DNA of 64,000 bases, from NCBI RefSeq assembly GCF_030848805.1, contig NC_092369.1, positions 1,592,798-1,656,797 on the forward strand, given 5' to 3'. The DNA comes from Temnothorax longispinosus. Lineage: Eukaryota; Arthropoda; Insecta; Hymenoptera; Formicidae. Below the pieces are notes generated by a model. The model was not told the origin of the DNA. It did no database searches and saw only the letters and a program-made list of their open reading frames with translations. The position numbers and the translations under genes were made by a program. This document shows, piece by piece, positions 12,877 through 25,877 of this stretch; the first letter of the stretch is position 1; every line of letters starts with the position of its first letter.

Positions 12877-13696
12877 ATATAAATGTTTTATAATAAAAAA
12901 CCTAAATGGCGCACGCTTGTAGTGTTCTAATTAGAAAAAACAAATGCAAAATTGTCAGAAAGTTTATTTATTATAGATTATACCAAGATATTATTTTTAT
13001 AAAAAAGATAGTGTTTTTTTGCACGTTTGTTCTTTTATTATATATTATTATTATTATTATTAAAATTAAATGCAAGTTTTAATAAATTTATTATACATTT
13101 GACATTTGATTTGCTTCTTATTGAATGTTTTATTTGTTATAGTTTTTATTTATTTTTTATTACTAATTAATTATTAGTTAATCTTTGTGCTCGACTACTC
13201 GATATCTGTTACAATTTTCATTATTAAATATTTTATTTGACTTAAAATATAAAACAAATTCATTTTTTATCTTTTTCTCTCATGAGTAATAAACTGATGT
13301 TATTTCATACATTACGGATGTCTTGTGATTTCAACGACAATTCTTACAGATGATTTAGTTTATACTTGATAAGGGCCCAAACCAAGGGCTGAAACATCGT
13401 GATTTTGTACTAAATTGTGGCCAGTTAAGTCGATATAATTGAAATATATTCGTTACGCGTATCACTGGCAAGTTACGAAATTGTTTATTTTTATTTCACA
13501 ATTCTTTCTGTTATTATTTCTTTTTATTATTATTTTATTTACGTATTCAAATAAGTTGATTGATGTTGTCTTATCAACATTATATCAGATGGATTTTTCC
13601 TAACACAAGTCAACATGAATTTTGCGTTTGAAATTAGAGTATGCACGTACGATAGGTTTATCGACAGTCATCCGAAAAAAATTTATATTTCATAAA
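12877..13696. other. AT-rich stretch, no gene recognised
   Basis: Short poly-A/T and TTA runs; no frame or repeat boundary that I can support. Confidence 0.35.
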
Positions 13697-13852
13697 AAAG
13701 TTTGCTTTTGTAGCCAGGAGAACGTTTGTACGATATTTTAAAAAATCTATGATTTTAATTTTTATCTGTTAAAAAACCAAAACAAATATATTTGTATATT
13801 ATTTTTATTAACTTTAACTATTATATTAGCTTACAAAATAATGGGAAAAAGT

Positions 13853-14110
13853 TCAAAAGTGAACCCTATTACTCTTTCTTTTATGTTCATGAGTACTTTC
13901 TCTTATTAAACCCCAAATATAGTCTTCCATCATATTTTCATTGTATTGGCGTTGATAACGGCGTTCGAAATCCATAACGTCTTGATGAAAACGTTCTCCT
14001 TGTTCTTTTGAGTACGCTCCCATGTTGTTTTTAAATTTATCTAAATGAGCATGTAGCATATGCACTTTCAGGGACATCCTGCAACCCATGGCCTTAAAGT
14101 TTTTTAACAT
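13853..14110 (-). pseudogene. Gene fragment with GAYSKEQGERFHQD motif, left arm
   Basis: An 85-codon open frame. It contains a conserved-looking block, from the cysteine/methionine-rich start (M-G-C-R-M-S-L-K) through H-A-H-L-D-K-F, then GAYSKEQGERFHQD and the aromatic DFERRYQ segment. I recall this kind of sequence as the C-terminal part of an uncharacterised family repeated in arthropod and cnidarian genomes, probably transposon-associated; I know no function. It has no upstream exon or splice site that I can see. Compared with the right-arm copy it reads MMED where the other reads MMGD, so one of the two has changed. It is best seen as a captured fragment, not a working gene. Confidence 0.6.
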
Positions 14111-14135
14111 ATTTTCAACTAATTAGATAAATTTA

Positions 14136-14311
14136 AAAACAACATGGGAGCGTACTCAAAAGAACAAGGAGAACGTTTTCATCAAGACGTTATGGACTTC
14201 GAACGCCGTTATCAACGCCAATACAATGAAAATATGATGGGAGACTATATTTGAGGTTTAATAAGAGAAAGTACTCATGAACATAAAAGAAAGAGTAACA
14301 GGGTTCACTTT
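14136..14311 (+). pseudogene. Same gene fragment, right arm, with internal stop
   Basis: Translating the + strand gives NNMGAYSKEQGERFHQD and the rest of the left-arm protein. The codon after DYI is TGA where the left arm has TGG (Trp), so the copy carries a nonsense change. It keeps MMGD. Each arm therefore carries at least one change not shared by the other, showing that they have mutated separately since the duplication. Confidence 0.7.
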
Positions 14312-14755
14312 TAAACTTTTTTCCATTATTTTGTAAGCTAATATAATAGTTAAAGTTAATAAAAATAATATACAAATATATTTGTTTTGGTTTTTTAACA
14401 GATAAAAATTAAAATCATAGATTTTTTAAAATATCGTACAAACGTTCTCCTGGCTACAAAAGCAAACTTTAAAGGGGATATAAATATTTTTCCTTTATTT
14501 TGGTGCATGATGAATAGAAAAATCATGAAATGAATCCAAGCACAAGAAAAAAAAATTTTTTTTGTAAAGTTGTGTAATTTTTATTGACTTTATATATTAT
14601 AGTGTCTCTTGCACAGTAACCATAGAAAAGCGACATGATTGCAATCATCTCTCACTATGTATTATTTCTAGTAAAGCAGGAGATGGAAATGATTAGTTAT
14701 TATTTATTTTACTTTTTACATACGGCATATATATTGCTATATGCAAAAGTTATTA

Positions 14756-14759
<4 letters not shown>

Positions 14760-14826
<67 letters not shown>
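14760..14826. repeat. (TC)n microsatellite
   Basis: About 67 bp of uninterrupted CT repeat, the longest pure dinucleotide tract in the window. Confidence 0.95.
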
Positions 14827-14828
<2 letters not shown>

Positions 14829-14849
14829 GTCCGTACATTATTCTAAGAA

Positions 14850-17000
14850 CTTATACATATGTATTAATTGGTTATCACTTGTGTGCACATAATTTAACCT
14901 TTTTAGATATTTCGATATAAAAGATATTGGAATAAATTATAACAATTTATTATGTTAAGATACAAATCAGAACAAATTTAATATTTATTTAAGAGTATAA
15001 TCATTATAATAATTTTCGTTTATTTGTGTATTAGATTTTCAATTTCAATGTTATTTCGAAAGATGACTTAAGTGAAAAGTATATAATTGTGACGATTTGA
15101 ATAGCACGTGCGTATATAAATTTTGGTAATTATTTACATTAACAGACCTAGCGCCGATCAGCTTGATTTTTACATATGTTTTCAAGAGCATAGCAACTTG
15201 CAAATACATAAATCATGTGACATTTATGCTACATAAAATTCAAATTATAGAGTTAAATACACATTTATATATTATTTATATTTCAACTTTATTTGTTAAT
15301 AATAACTTTTTAATGTACAATGAGAGCAAGGACTAAAACTTTTTGATTGTTACTCAGGATCTTGACGTTAACAACATATGTCAAGGTCAATGTCATTGGA
15401 GTTGTTTAGATATATCTTGCGCGTAGAAGTCTCTGCTAATCTTATATACATATTCATACATATATATGCAACTTTGATATTTGATAGACGATAGATTCAT
15501 TACTTTATTAACGCAAAAGATATTTTGTTATATACAAACATTTCTGTTGCACTTTCCACATTATATCTTTGCGTGAGAAGAAAAATTCATGTACATGCAG
15601 AAATGTACAGTTGTAAATTTTGTTTTGTATCTTAAAAAACTTACCTTTTTCAAAGAAGGTGAAAAAGAGCGCTAAGTGTACGCCCTCCGTATTAACTATA
15701 TTCGATTTGTATTTTTTACTGTAAAAAATTACTGCAGTTGCGCATAAGCCTGCATGACTTTTTATATATATTTATTTTACGGTTTTTTAATATAATTGTC
15801 AAGGGAAAAGGAAATTTTGAAGTATTCATTCATACAAAATTTTTTTAATTGAAAATGGCACGCAATAATTTTCAGCGTGTCATTTCTCGCCTCTGACGAC
15901 ACGATATAACATGGCCGCGGCGAGTACCCGGGACCCTTTACTGTAAAACTTCGCACATTTAGACTTTTGAGCTAAAATATATCAGCATAGAAAACACATA
16001 GAGCAAAAGTAAAGGCAGTTTTGTCACATAGTATGAACTTGACTAATTGATTGAGCGTATACAGAAACGTTCAACCGTTATAACTAAACGATAAATCTTG
16101 CCTGCGCTCAACTTGGGCAGCGTAAGTGTATTGCGTAAGTGTACCTTGCTTTGCGCGTACATGCACTACGTGTCTCTTGATACCAAACGTTGATTATCTA
16201 TTATTATTAACAATATTTTAATAAATAACGTACAACGGATAAAAAAGTATAGCCTGAACATTAGTCATGACTATACTCTTGAGAACATAGGTCAATAAAG
16301 GTCAAGTAGATCGGTACTATCTGTTAATATAAATAATTACTAATGTTTCTTTTTTTCTAAAAAAAAAGACTGTTACAGTTTAAGAAGTAATAGTCCAAGA
16401 GGCATTAAAAATAAATAAGAAATAAAATATAAGAGAACGTCCTATTTTAAATCGCTAATTTTTTGTTGTATTTGTTTAAACAGGCAACTTTATATTAAAT
16501 TATCATAGTGGAGAACTGAACATTTTCTATAAAAAAAAAACCGCAAATACTTTTTTGTAAAATAATATAAAATTAGTCAAAATGAATACATAATAAGTGT
16601 TGTAATAGCTAGCTTTTAAGATCTCAGGCTGCGTCATTATATGCAAAACATTAACTTTCTAGTTCATCTAATATTATATTTTTTAAACACAATATTCTAA
16701 AAGCTCCAAGTGTGAGATGTATTATACTCTATTTTTTTTCATTGTTTCTCGTTTTCTATCGTATTCGCACGTTCTCGAGTTATTGTTTAACCCTTCAATA
16801 AATTTTGCATCAATTCCGTCGTGTAGGAGAGTACGACGTTCTGTGGAGTAAAAGAATAGAGGCATTGACAGTATAATAGGCATTGACAATTACGAATTTG
16901 ACGAGAATTAGGAAAGTGTGCATATAAGCGTGCATTGAAGAGGATACAATGATGCATAGAAGAAACATATAAAGAAGAGATGAAAAACAAATAAAGGTAT
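14850..17000. other. AT-rich intergenic stretch; possible single MITE arm
   Basis: No gene visible. Bases 15850-15945 match one arm of the MITE at 30421-30801 (GTGTCATTTCTCGCCTCTGACG and GAGTACCCGGGA), so a truncated copy of that family is present. Confidence 0.5.
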
Positions 17001-17145
17001 TTAAGCGAAGTAAAGTAGAAAAAGTGCGAACAGTGGCAGATACGCGAAACTGGCGACCCAAACACGTGACAGTGGCTCCCATGGGTCTCGGACCCGCCGC
17101 CGAGCCAATGGTGGGTCGCTCTCTAGCCGGGGCAGCACTACAGAG

Positions 17146-17358
17146 ATGCAATGCGGCTTATGCGCTGTCGTCGCCGGTCTGTTTCGCCGGGCTATGTGCA
17201 TTGCAGGCAGCCGACGCGGCTCTGGAGAATCCTGTTATCAGGAGCTGGCCACAGATATGCAGGAGCGACAACATACGCAGATAGAAGACGCAGAAATTGA
17301 GCTCGTCAAAACAAGCGAAATTGTGACGAGAGTGAAAAACGTCGTTCAAGCGGAAGAG
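17146..17358 (+). CDS. Probable 5' coding exon of the PDE7-type phosphodiesterase
   Basis: An open frame of 71 codons from ATG ends at a good splice donor (GAAGAG|GTGAGA) in phase 0. The next confident exon at 39179 also begins in phase 0, with Arg-Arg-Thr, so the two can be joined directly. The encoded segment is cysteine-containing near its start, then acidic and probably helical (DAEIELVKTSEIV). PDE7 genes in vertebrates use variable first exons, so lack of similarity here is expected. The exon lies in a GC-richer island (about 17030-17250). The intron to the next exon would be 21.8 kb. The frame remains open upstream of the ATG for a short distance, so the start is not certain, and the assignment to PDE7 rests on phase and position only. 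Confidence 0.5.
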
Positions 17359-17737
17359 GTGAGATTAGACACGATTGTTTTTAAATAATCGGTTTGTGTC
17401 ATGTTCAAGAAAGTGATAAGAGAGATCGTAAATTTCCCTTTTTTATTTTTCGGCTTACGTTGTTAAAATTTATTAAGTTTGTATACACTATATTGCGAAA
17501 TTTAAATGTATTCAAAAGAATTATTACTTTTGCGTCTAGTTTAAAATATAATGTGATAGTTTAACGTCGTTTAACTATATTAAGTGTCATTATATTGAAG
17601 CTATTGAATATAATTTTAGCCATATTATAAAAAAATTAATGGGTGTGTAGTGTTACATTATATTTTGATATTTTTATTTTATACGTTACTTCAAGTATTA
17701 ATTTATTATTATATTAGCATTAATATACAATATATAG

Positions 17738-18620
17738 AGGAAAGTCCCCTATTATGAGATAAGCTCCTAATATGCGATATGCGGGGTTTATACTAAACTA
17801 ATAGGTTCTATTTGTTGGTTCCGCCATGAACTTAGTGTCCTTGGTGTAAAACCTATTTAAAAAATTCATTGTCCAATCGTGCACGCACTCGTTACGAATA
17901 TCGAACGTGTGAATTTGGACGTTTTCAAGTTCCATGAAGGTGAGACTTTGAACCTTATTTATTATATAATAAATAAATATTTGACATAGAGTTTTGTATG
18001 CAGCGATAGAGTAAGGTCGGATATGTTGAGTTGCTTAATTGTAGAGGATAGATTTGATGATCGCGAAAGCGCAAAGCGTAAAGTCCGTAATATGAGATAT
18101 TCAGGATGACGATCTCGTTGCTAGAGTATGAAGATTATTGTATGTACAGTAATAAAAAAAGGGAAAATACTATGTTAAAGTTAAGAGAAGGTTCATACGA
18201 ACTTATAAAAGTGTGCTGATGGTGATCGCATGCTCATGCTGGGCGCACACTGGCTGCGCTGGAAATATTGAGTATAAGTGGATTTGCGATTCGTGCAAAT
18301 AAGCTTTTCCATTACATTTGTATTTCAGAGACATTAAATGAAGTTTTCTACGTGCAATACCGATGTATTTTGTATTTTATTAGCGCGTTCTCGGGGCATC
18401 TCATATTAGGAGCACACTTTTTCGATTTTGCATAAAGCTCATTTTTTACATTTTTCTACGTTTCAGAAAAAATTAATATTTAAATTAGATTTTACATTTT
18501 AGCATCTTAAAGCTTATTAACGTCCCTTCAAAATGACCTACTACATTTTTCAATTCTGCCCATAGACTTCCGATAATCACACAAAATAGATATGGCATCT
18601 CATAATAGGGAACTTTCCTC
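17738..18620. mobile_element. TA-flanked MITE (about 0.88 kb)
   Basis: Terminal inverted repeats begin GAGGAAAGTCCCCTATTATG and end with the mirror CATAATAGGGAACTTTCCTC, with TA on both outer sides. This fits a TA target duplication as in Tc1/mariner-type elements. Related phrases (CTCCTAATATGCGATA, CTCATATTAGGAGCA) recur inside. There is no transposase frame. Confidence 0.75.
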
Positions 18621-18713
18621 TAATAATAGCAGTATTAGCTATAATACTGCAATTGGTGTTAAAATTAAGACACTTTGTTTTGTAATGTTTATATAATTTT
18701 ATTTACATATATA

Positions 18714-19252
18714 CAGAGTGTCTGGTAATTACCGTGTCACCTCTCGTAGACAGGATAGAGCGGGTTGAATTGAATAGAAAGATCCTGTACTGTTTTGTAC
18801 GTTCTCAATACGTAATGAGAATTTAATTAGTAAAGATTCGCGAAGTGTGCATCCATGCGATTCGACCAGAAGAGGCAGTCCAGCATTTACACGTGCTAGG
18901 CGTGTAGCAAGGCATTGGAAGGAGCACTCTGTAAACAACAATGGCTATGCACGAGCGACGCGTAGTGCTTACAAAGCACTCCTTCTAATGTCTTGCCGCG
19001 CGCCTAGCAACCGTAAACACTGAACTACTTCTTCTCGTCAAATCGCACGGACATACACTGCGTCGCGGATCTTTATTTAATAGTTAATTTCTCATTAACT
19101 TTAATAGTTAATTTAATAGTTAATTTCTCAAGTAAGTTTACGTGTTAATTAATTATTAACACGTAAACTTACAAAACAGGACTTTCTTATTTAGCTCAAA
19201 CCGTTCTATTTGCCCATAAGAAATAACACGCCGATAATTACTGAACACCCTG
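18714..19252. mobile_element. TA-flanked MITE of the CAGGGTG-type family
   Basis: The left end is CAGAGTGTCTGGTAATTACC and the right end is the mirror GATAATTACTGAACACCCTG; TA flanks both. Interior inverted segments include a central TTAATTAATTATTAA region near 19145. Non-coding. Confidence 0.75.
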
Positions 19253-19435
19253 TAATAGGTTGTGTGACAATAAGTGTAACACACTAAATAGAAAAATCCT
19301 GTATGCTTTTGCGATTTTTGCAATAACTAAAGAGAAATTAATTAATAAAGATCTGCGAATGAGCATGGCATGCATTCACATGATTCGGCAACAAAGGTGA
19401 GTGCGCGGCAAGAAAAAGACCTTTGTGAACTTATA

Positions 19436-20812
19436 GTATACCCCTACTAACAATAAGAGAGTTCGGATACGGTACGATCAAGTGCTAATTTATTGCTAAT
19501 TTATTGCTTTAATCCCGAATATTGTGCTTCTATCCACTCGCAGTAAATTAATCAAAAGTGAAGGTGCTGCTTTTATGTTAAGTTAGCACCCCTCATTCCT
19601 AAAAAAAAACGTGTATATAATAAAAAAAATACCGATATACCAGAATTTTGTGCTAATTTTGTGCTCAAAATTATCGCAAAGAGATATCGAACATATTGAA
19701 TAATTATGAATGTACCGATAGCGATTACTGTATAACTGTATAAGAGTAAAACGGTCAAAAATAAAAAATTAACCATACATTGCAGGTCTAACATTAAACT
19801 GTTTTTCAATCAAATACTCGTTACATACTTTATTTTTGAATTTATTGCTTGCAAAACAACTTTAACAGCATGCAGTTATTTGAAAATTGGCTGGGGTCAT
19901 TTTGACCCCGGTGACAACCAAGAATTAAAAATTATCGAATGTACACAAAGATATAAGAGTAAAGTATATTAAACAAATTAGTTGCTGTGCCGATTTTTGA
20001 TATATTAAAATAATCCTAGAATTTAGTACTCTTACACGTATCCCAATCCAGAATTTTGGGCTTGCTGATAAGTTAACAAAATCCACCACGAGTGTAAAGG
20101 CCATTGCACGAAACAAAGTTTTAGTTATAATCGTAAGGCTGTAAGGAAATAGACCACGCACAGTCGATTATTCTCCTTGCGCTTGAAGAATTTATCAAGT
20201 GTGCGTGGTCTATTTTCTTACGGCCTTACGATTATAACTAAAACTTTGTTACGTGCAATGGCCTTTAAGGTGCTAGCTTCCGGCCGTACAAGAGAATAGT
20301 ATATTAAACAAACAGGCTTGGAACACGTAATTTGTTTAATATACTTTATTCTTGTATTTTTGTGCATTTTTGATAATTTTTAAAGTTGTTTTGTGAGCAA
20401 TAAATTTCAAAATAAGGTATTTTACGAGCATTTGAAAAAAACAGTTTAATGTTACACCTGTAATGTATATGGTTAACTTTTTATTTTTGACCATTTTGCT
20501 TTTATGCAACTATCGTAACCGGTATCAGTACATTCATAACCATTCAATATTTTTGACATCTCTTCAGTATTTTACAGCACAAACGTAGCACAGAATTCCG
20601 GTATATCGGTTTTTTGTTTACGGTACTCTACACATGTTTTTTAGGAATGAGGGGGGTGTTAGTTTCACGTAAAGGCAACACTTCCACTTTTGATTAATTT
20701 ACTGCAAGTGGCGAGAAGCACAAAATTCAAAACAAGAGCAATAAATTAGCACTAAATTAGCACTTACGTGTGCCATATACTCGGACTTTCTTTATGGTGG
20801 GGATGTTAGGTT
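19436..20812. repeat. Composite foldback, about 1.4 kb, with a nested palindrome
   Basis: The outer arms (about 19436-19980 and 20290-20812) are inverted copies: both carry GCAGTAAATTAATCAAAAGTG, a short GTACCGATA-type phrase and AAAACAGTTTAATGTTA in mirrored order. Between them is a separate near-perfect palindrome at 20096-20268 (AAGGCCATTGCACG...GTGCAATGGCCTT). The left arm contains GGGGTCATTTTGACCCC at about 19894. No coding content. Confidence 0.75.
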
Positions 20813-21820
20813 CACACAGGAGTGAGGAAGAGTTTAGCGTTAACGCGCCGTTTGCGCGGTTGCTACACGCACGGTAAAATATTGATGGGAGAACATGTCA
20901 TAACATCCATGAATGGTGCATAACACTGGATTATCTTTTGTCGGTGAATCGCTACACATTTCGTCACAGATCTTCTTAACTATATTTTTATTAATTATGT
21001 GAAAAACGTAAAACAGTAGAGGACTTTTTTATTCAGTTTAACTCGCTCCCCCTCCCCATGAAAGGCGTTATACTTATTATTTATCAGACATTATGTATAT
21101 GTATAATACTATACAATATATGTAAACATTTTTTTAAACAATATATGTTGGTAGGTTTGCATCGTATTAAAATATATATTCATAAATACAAATAAAATGT
21201 AAAACTATATGGCATTTTATATACATATTGTATAATATTTTTAATATTAAAACTAAACAAAATGTTAATATCGGCAAAAATTAATTTTATAATATATGTA
21301 ATTTTTTCTTTATTCTTAATTGGGAGTTCAACTAAATTACTTTTGAAAGAGAAACTAGAATAAATAATAAAATTTTAAAATATTCTTGAAAAATCATAAT
21401 ATATTTAATATAAAACCAAAAGATATTATACGTTCACTTTAATGTTTTTCAATTTATATTTACTCTTGTGCAATAAAACATATCTTAATGATTAGATTGT
21501 ACTTTTTTAAACTATTTTAAATTAAATAACAAAGAATTTTGCAAATACTTTTGTGTTTTATTATTATATTGTAATAAAACATGCATTACATGTAGTAAAA
21601 ATAGAAAATTAGAAAAAATAATAAAATTTTTTTCTAAATTATATGTAAAGATTTCTTGTAATCAATATGTTAAGTATTATTTTACATTATAATATTGTAC
21701 TTTTACGAAAAATTTGATGTTTAGTTTATGTGAAATATTTATTATTATTTCTCTTTATTATAATATAAATTAATATTAGCGTAATTATATAAAATATAAA
21801 AATATTATATTTATGTTTTA
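20813..21820. other. Very AT-rich stretch, no gene recognised
   Basis: Mostly A/T runs; no open frame or repeat boundary I can support. Confidence 0.35.
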
Positions 21821-22180
21821 TTAACCCTTAAATGCCACATCTCTCAAGAATCTCGTAAATGACATGAGGGGTCTAAAAGACCCCAGCATGAAAAATGTCT
21901 CCTTACTCATTGATTTTTTTATTTTTAGTTATGAAAATTTTTTTCAAAGTTGTTCAAGGCTTAGAAAAAAGAATAAAATGCTTATATTGTTAAAATTTCA
22001 ATTTCAACATAGTATAAAAAATTAAGTAAACTGAGTACTGCTATGTGTACAAACGGGTAGGTCACGCACTCAACTATCATCAATGGGAGCATGAGCTCTA
22101 TTTTTGGCAAGAACATTTGAAAATATATCATTGTAAAAGGTCTGGGGTCCGCTGGACCCCACGGGGCATTTAAGGGTTAA
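21821..22180. mobile_element. piggyBac-type MITE (360 bp)
   Basis: TTAA lies at both ends (21821-21824, 22177-22180) next to matching termini CCCTTAAATGCC / GGCATTTAAGGG. The piggyBac superfamily duplicates TTAA and has CCC-starting ends. Subterminal palindromes GGGGTCTAAAAGACCCC (left) and GGGGTCCGCTGGACCCC (right) lie inside the ends. No transposase is encoded, so the element is non-autonomous. Confidence 0.85.
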
Positions 22181-22822
22181 TGGCATCATACACACCAATA
22201 TTAAATATTAAAGATACCATGATGCATATTATGGAAAAATTAATTTAAAATCAGTCTTTCTTTTCTTCTTTCCTTCTCTTTTCTCCTGCTTCCATTTCTT
22301 CATCCTTTCCTTCTCTTTTCTTTCATTCCTTTTCACCTCTCTCTTCTTTCACGTACAATGTTTTAATCAGCATTATATGGCACACTTTAGGTTATCTCAC
22401 GTCAGTCAAATTTATTAATAATTCTACAATGGTTAGGCGTCAAGCATGAAAAAAAAATCATGCTATTTCAAATAACTCAAATAAAATTATAAGTCAAAAA
22501 TTTTAACTAGTCGCGGAACGCAACAGCAAAAGTTTATTATCTTAGTTTCTACGAGCGTGATAGAGAAACTGATTCTTTCCACGGAAGAGATTAGAATTGC
22601 GACATTAGAAGTGCGACAAAGAATAGATGCAATATAGTAAATAGAATATATAATATTAAATAATGATATTGTAATAATTAATATATATGATTTACATACG
22701 ACATTCTATCCGCGTACATACATGCGTGCGTGTATATAATTTACATAAAAATGTATTCAATATTTGTTTAACTTATACGTTATATTCAAGGCAATAAATA
22801 TCAAGAAATTTACACAATTAAT

Positions 22823-23003
22823 AAATCACGTGATGAAAAAGAGATTCAAAGCCGCAGCAGAATTGTTTGTGTAATTAATAATATTTCTATGTGAAATTTT
22901 GTATACTTATTCCAACTTAGTATACAAAAATTTACATAGAAATATTATTAATGACACGAAAACTCTGTTGCTGGTTCTGAGCCTCTTTTTCATCACGTGA
23001 TTT
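22823..23003. mobile_element. Short MITE (about 180 bp)
   Basis: Mirror ends AAATCACGTGATGAAAAAGAG / CTCTTTTTCATCACGTGATTT, with inner arms AATTAATAATATTTCTATGTG and its complement. A short AT-rich loop separates the arms. Non-coding. Confidence 0.8.
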
Positions 23004-25877
23004 AAAACAATATTGATTTTAAATATAGCAAGTACTGGAAATTTAATGTGTTTTGCAATAAGATATAATTTAAAATAATGATCTTATTGGTAGTGCCAGA
23101 ATATACAATTCTTATAGATAAGATTATGATATTCTATACATTATAACATTAAGACATTATACGATAGAAAATGTAATGATTAATCATACAAAATAAATTT
23201 AAGGATATCAATGATGCATTAAATGGTTGTTGTGAGAATTTACTTAAAAAATTTAAATTCTTTAAACTCTTATTCTACCTTATTTCTTTATAATATTAAT
23301 TCGTAAACAAATGTATACAGTATACAGTATACCTAATCAAAATGAGTAATGGTAATGAGTATATTACGAAGAATATAAGAGAATATAAGAGAATATAAGA
23401 GAATTGTGCTAGAGGTATATATTATATATGTTGCTAAATTAAATTGTAAATATTTATTTTATTTTAAGAGGAGAGTTTATACCTGTGACCGATTGTTTTT
23501 CTCTAAATATATTTGTGAGATATGTAACATACAACCTCATTTCATATCTATTACTTTGATATTACTATATCTATTGGTTCGAGATATGATCATGTCTCTT
23601 GATTACGTGGTGAGCGCTGTTAATGTAAACCTGTGTCAGAAATTATAATAATACGTTTCGTCCGCGGTGACACGGATTACGACAATGATTTTCTTAATCC
23701 TTTACGTGCAACGCACTTTAACCGTTTATCATATAGTCGGGATACACGCGCACATTATACGCCTTTCGAAAATGAAATAAGGACTATTTTTTCAGGTATG
23801 TATACTCCTTCTATAGTTAAAATATTAAAAATAAATTTGTTAATTCGGATTTTATATTATAGTTAGGATATATGTATATACATACATATGTAGGATATAT
23901 ACACAGGGTGTTTAAAAAAAAGTGTCCTATATTTTGAGAGAAGATAGTATACTCGTCAAAATAAGAAAAAAATGTCCAGTAAACAAGAGTCGTAAATCAA
24001 ATACCTAGTTGAGATATGAGCCAATATTTATTGCATACTATAACAAGTGTTCTATGTGGTTCCCATTCATTATCGAACATTTTAATCAAAAAAATACACA
24101 TTCCTACAATGTTTGTACGTCATCGCTGCCCTGATAATGACTAACAGTCAAACCTTACTGCAGTGTAGAAATAACACACGTAATATGAAAAAAGGACAAT
24201 ATTTAGCATTACATATAATAATAAAGTTTTCAAGAAATATATGAGACGATTTCTATTTTTAATATTTACTAAAATATTTTTTATGCATTGTTTTTTTGTT
24301 TAACATAATATTATTATTTAATATAAAAGATTCAAGATGTAAAATGTAAAAAGATGTAAAAACAATGTATTTATACTTTATTAATTTTATAAAAGTAGGT
24401 CTAATAGAAATGTGTTTGAGTGAAAAATATATTAGATGATGATTTTGAAAAGTTTGTTTTTTAGTAACAAGAAATAAACAAACGTTACATTATTTTATTA
24501 AACGTTTTCTATGGATATTTATTAACAAGTAAATAAATTTATGTACATTCTAAAAATTTTGTTTTAAAAAAATGTTTTAGTTTTGTTATTTAACATATCT
24601 CATATCTGAAAGTTTCTAAAGTATTTATCTGAATATTATGGAGATTGTCTTGCTTAGATATTTTATAAAAATCTGATGTATATATTCATGCAAGTCAAGA
24701 AAATAATAAAAATAGTTTTTAATGATTCGCCTGCATACATTACCTTCTACGAGATATTTAAAATTAGACCTAAGGTCAGATGTTGGTAGCTGTCGTCATC
24801 AACGTTCCTGACCTAGACTCGCTCAAGTGTAAACATTCAACACGTTCATGGAACGAGAAAGATGCGAATAGAAAGAAAAGAAGAACTCGATTTATATTCA
24901 CTCAATTTAAATGATTCATATATGGTCATACCACTGCTGATCACGTAAAAAAAGTTAAAGCAACGAACGCAAACTGACAATATAATCTCGATTATCGCTA
25001 TTTTACATGTATGTACAAGCTGACATCCATCATCACACGTACTATCAGTGGTACGTTTGAAAAAAAGATTTATCACGATCATTGTATGTATCTTGAATTT
25101 TATATGTACATTGTTTCTCGACGTGAGTAGAATATTTATATCAGATACGACACGTACGCGTTAAAGATTTCAAGTTATTTCGTGATTAGTAAATCTATGA
25201 TACAGTTAAGAAAAATTACATATACATCTTAAACTATTATCTACTTTTTTATTACATTTTAACACGTATTACTTTTATTCGTAGCTTGCCTTTAATAAAA
25301 CTCGAATAAAAACGTAAAATTGATTTATCGATGGATATTAAAATATTTTTATATTATATGTCGTTTATTTTAAATATATTACGTTATATGAAATATTTAC
25401 ACTTTATATGAAATATTGATATTTCAACGCATATTGTGATGTCACACGAACTTGTACGTGTACATATTTTCATATTGCTCGTATTCTTATCAGCATGTTC
25501 TTAACAGAATAATCAGCAGATAAATAAAATAATGTTTTAAAGTAATTATAATATTATTATATGCAGGATTACGTAAAAAATATTATTTCTAAATATAGTA
25601 TTTAAATATATTTAAATATTATTTCTAAATATTGTATCTAAATATCTATAAAGCGACGTTATGTCTGAGAGGACTCGTACTACTATGCAATATGTACACT
25701 TAAATACATCAAATTTGATTTGTCAAGCTTTTATTTAAAAATTTCTAAATTAAAAATTATTTGCAAACATTTATATAATTCGAGAAACAGTTTGGTATTT
25801 AAAATTTACATCATTAACTTCTTAAGTTTAACCATTTTGTACACAGGGTTACACGCTTCGATATTGGTCCATTTGAA
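23004..25877. other. AT-rich stretch with one solitary MITE end
   Basis: No gene visible. A CACAGGGTGTTTAAAAAAAAG phrase at 23904-23924 resembles the left terminus of the CAGGGTG MITE family; I found no matching right end. A short tandem run of GAATATAAGA lies near 23370-23402. Confidence 0.4.

Larger units (their letters stand above)
13697..14470. repeat. Large inverted repeat (348-bp arms) built from a coding fragment
   Basis: The left arm (13697-14044) and right arm (14123-14470) are reverse complements with few differences, separated by about 78 bp. Both arms contain the same protein-coding fragment facing inward. A transcript through this locus on either strand would fold into a near-perfect long double-stranded hairpin. 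Confidence 0.9.
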
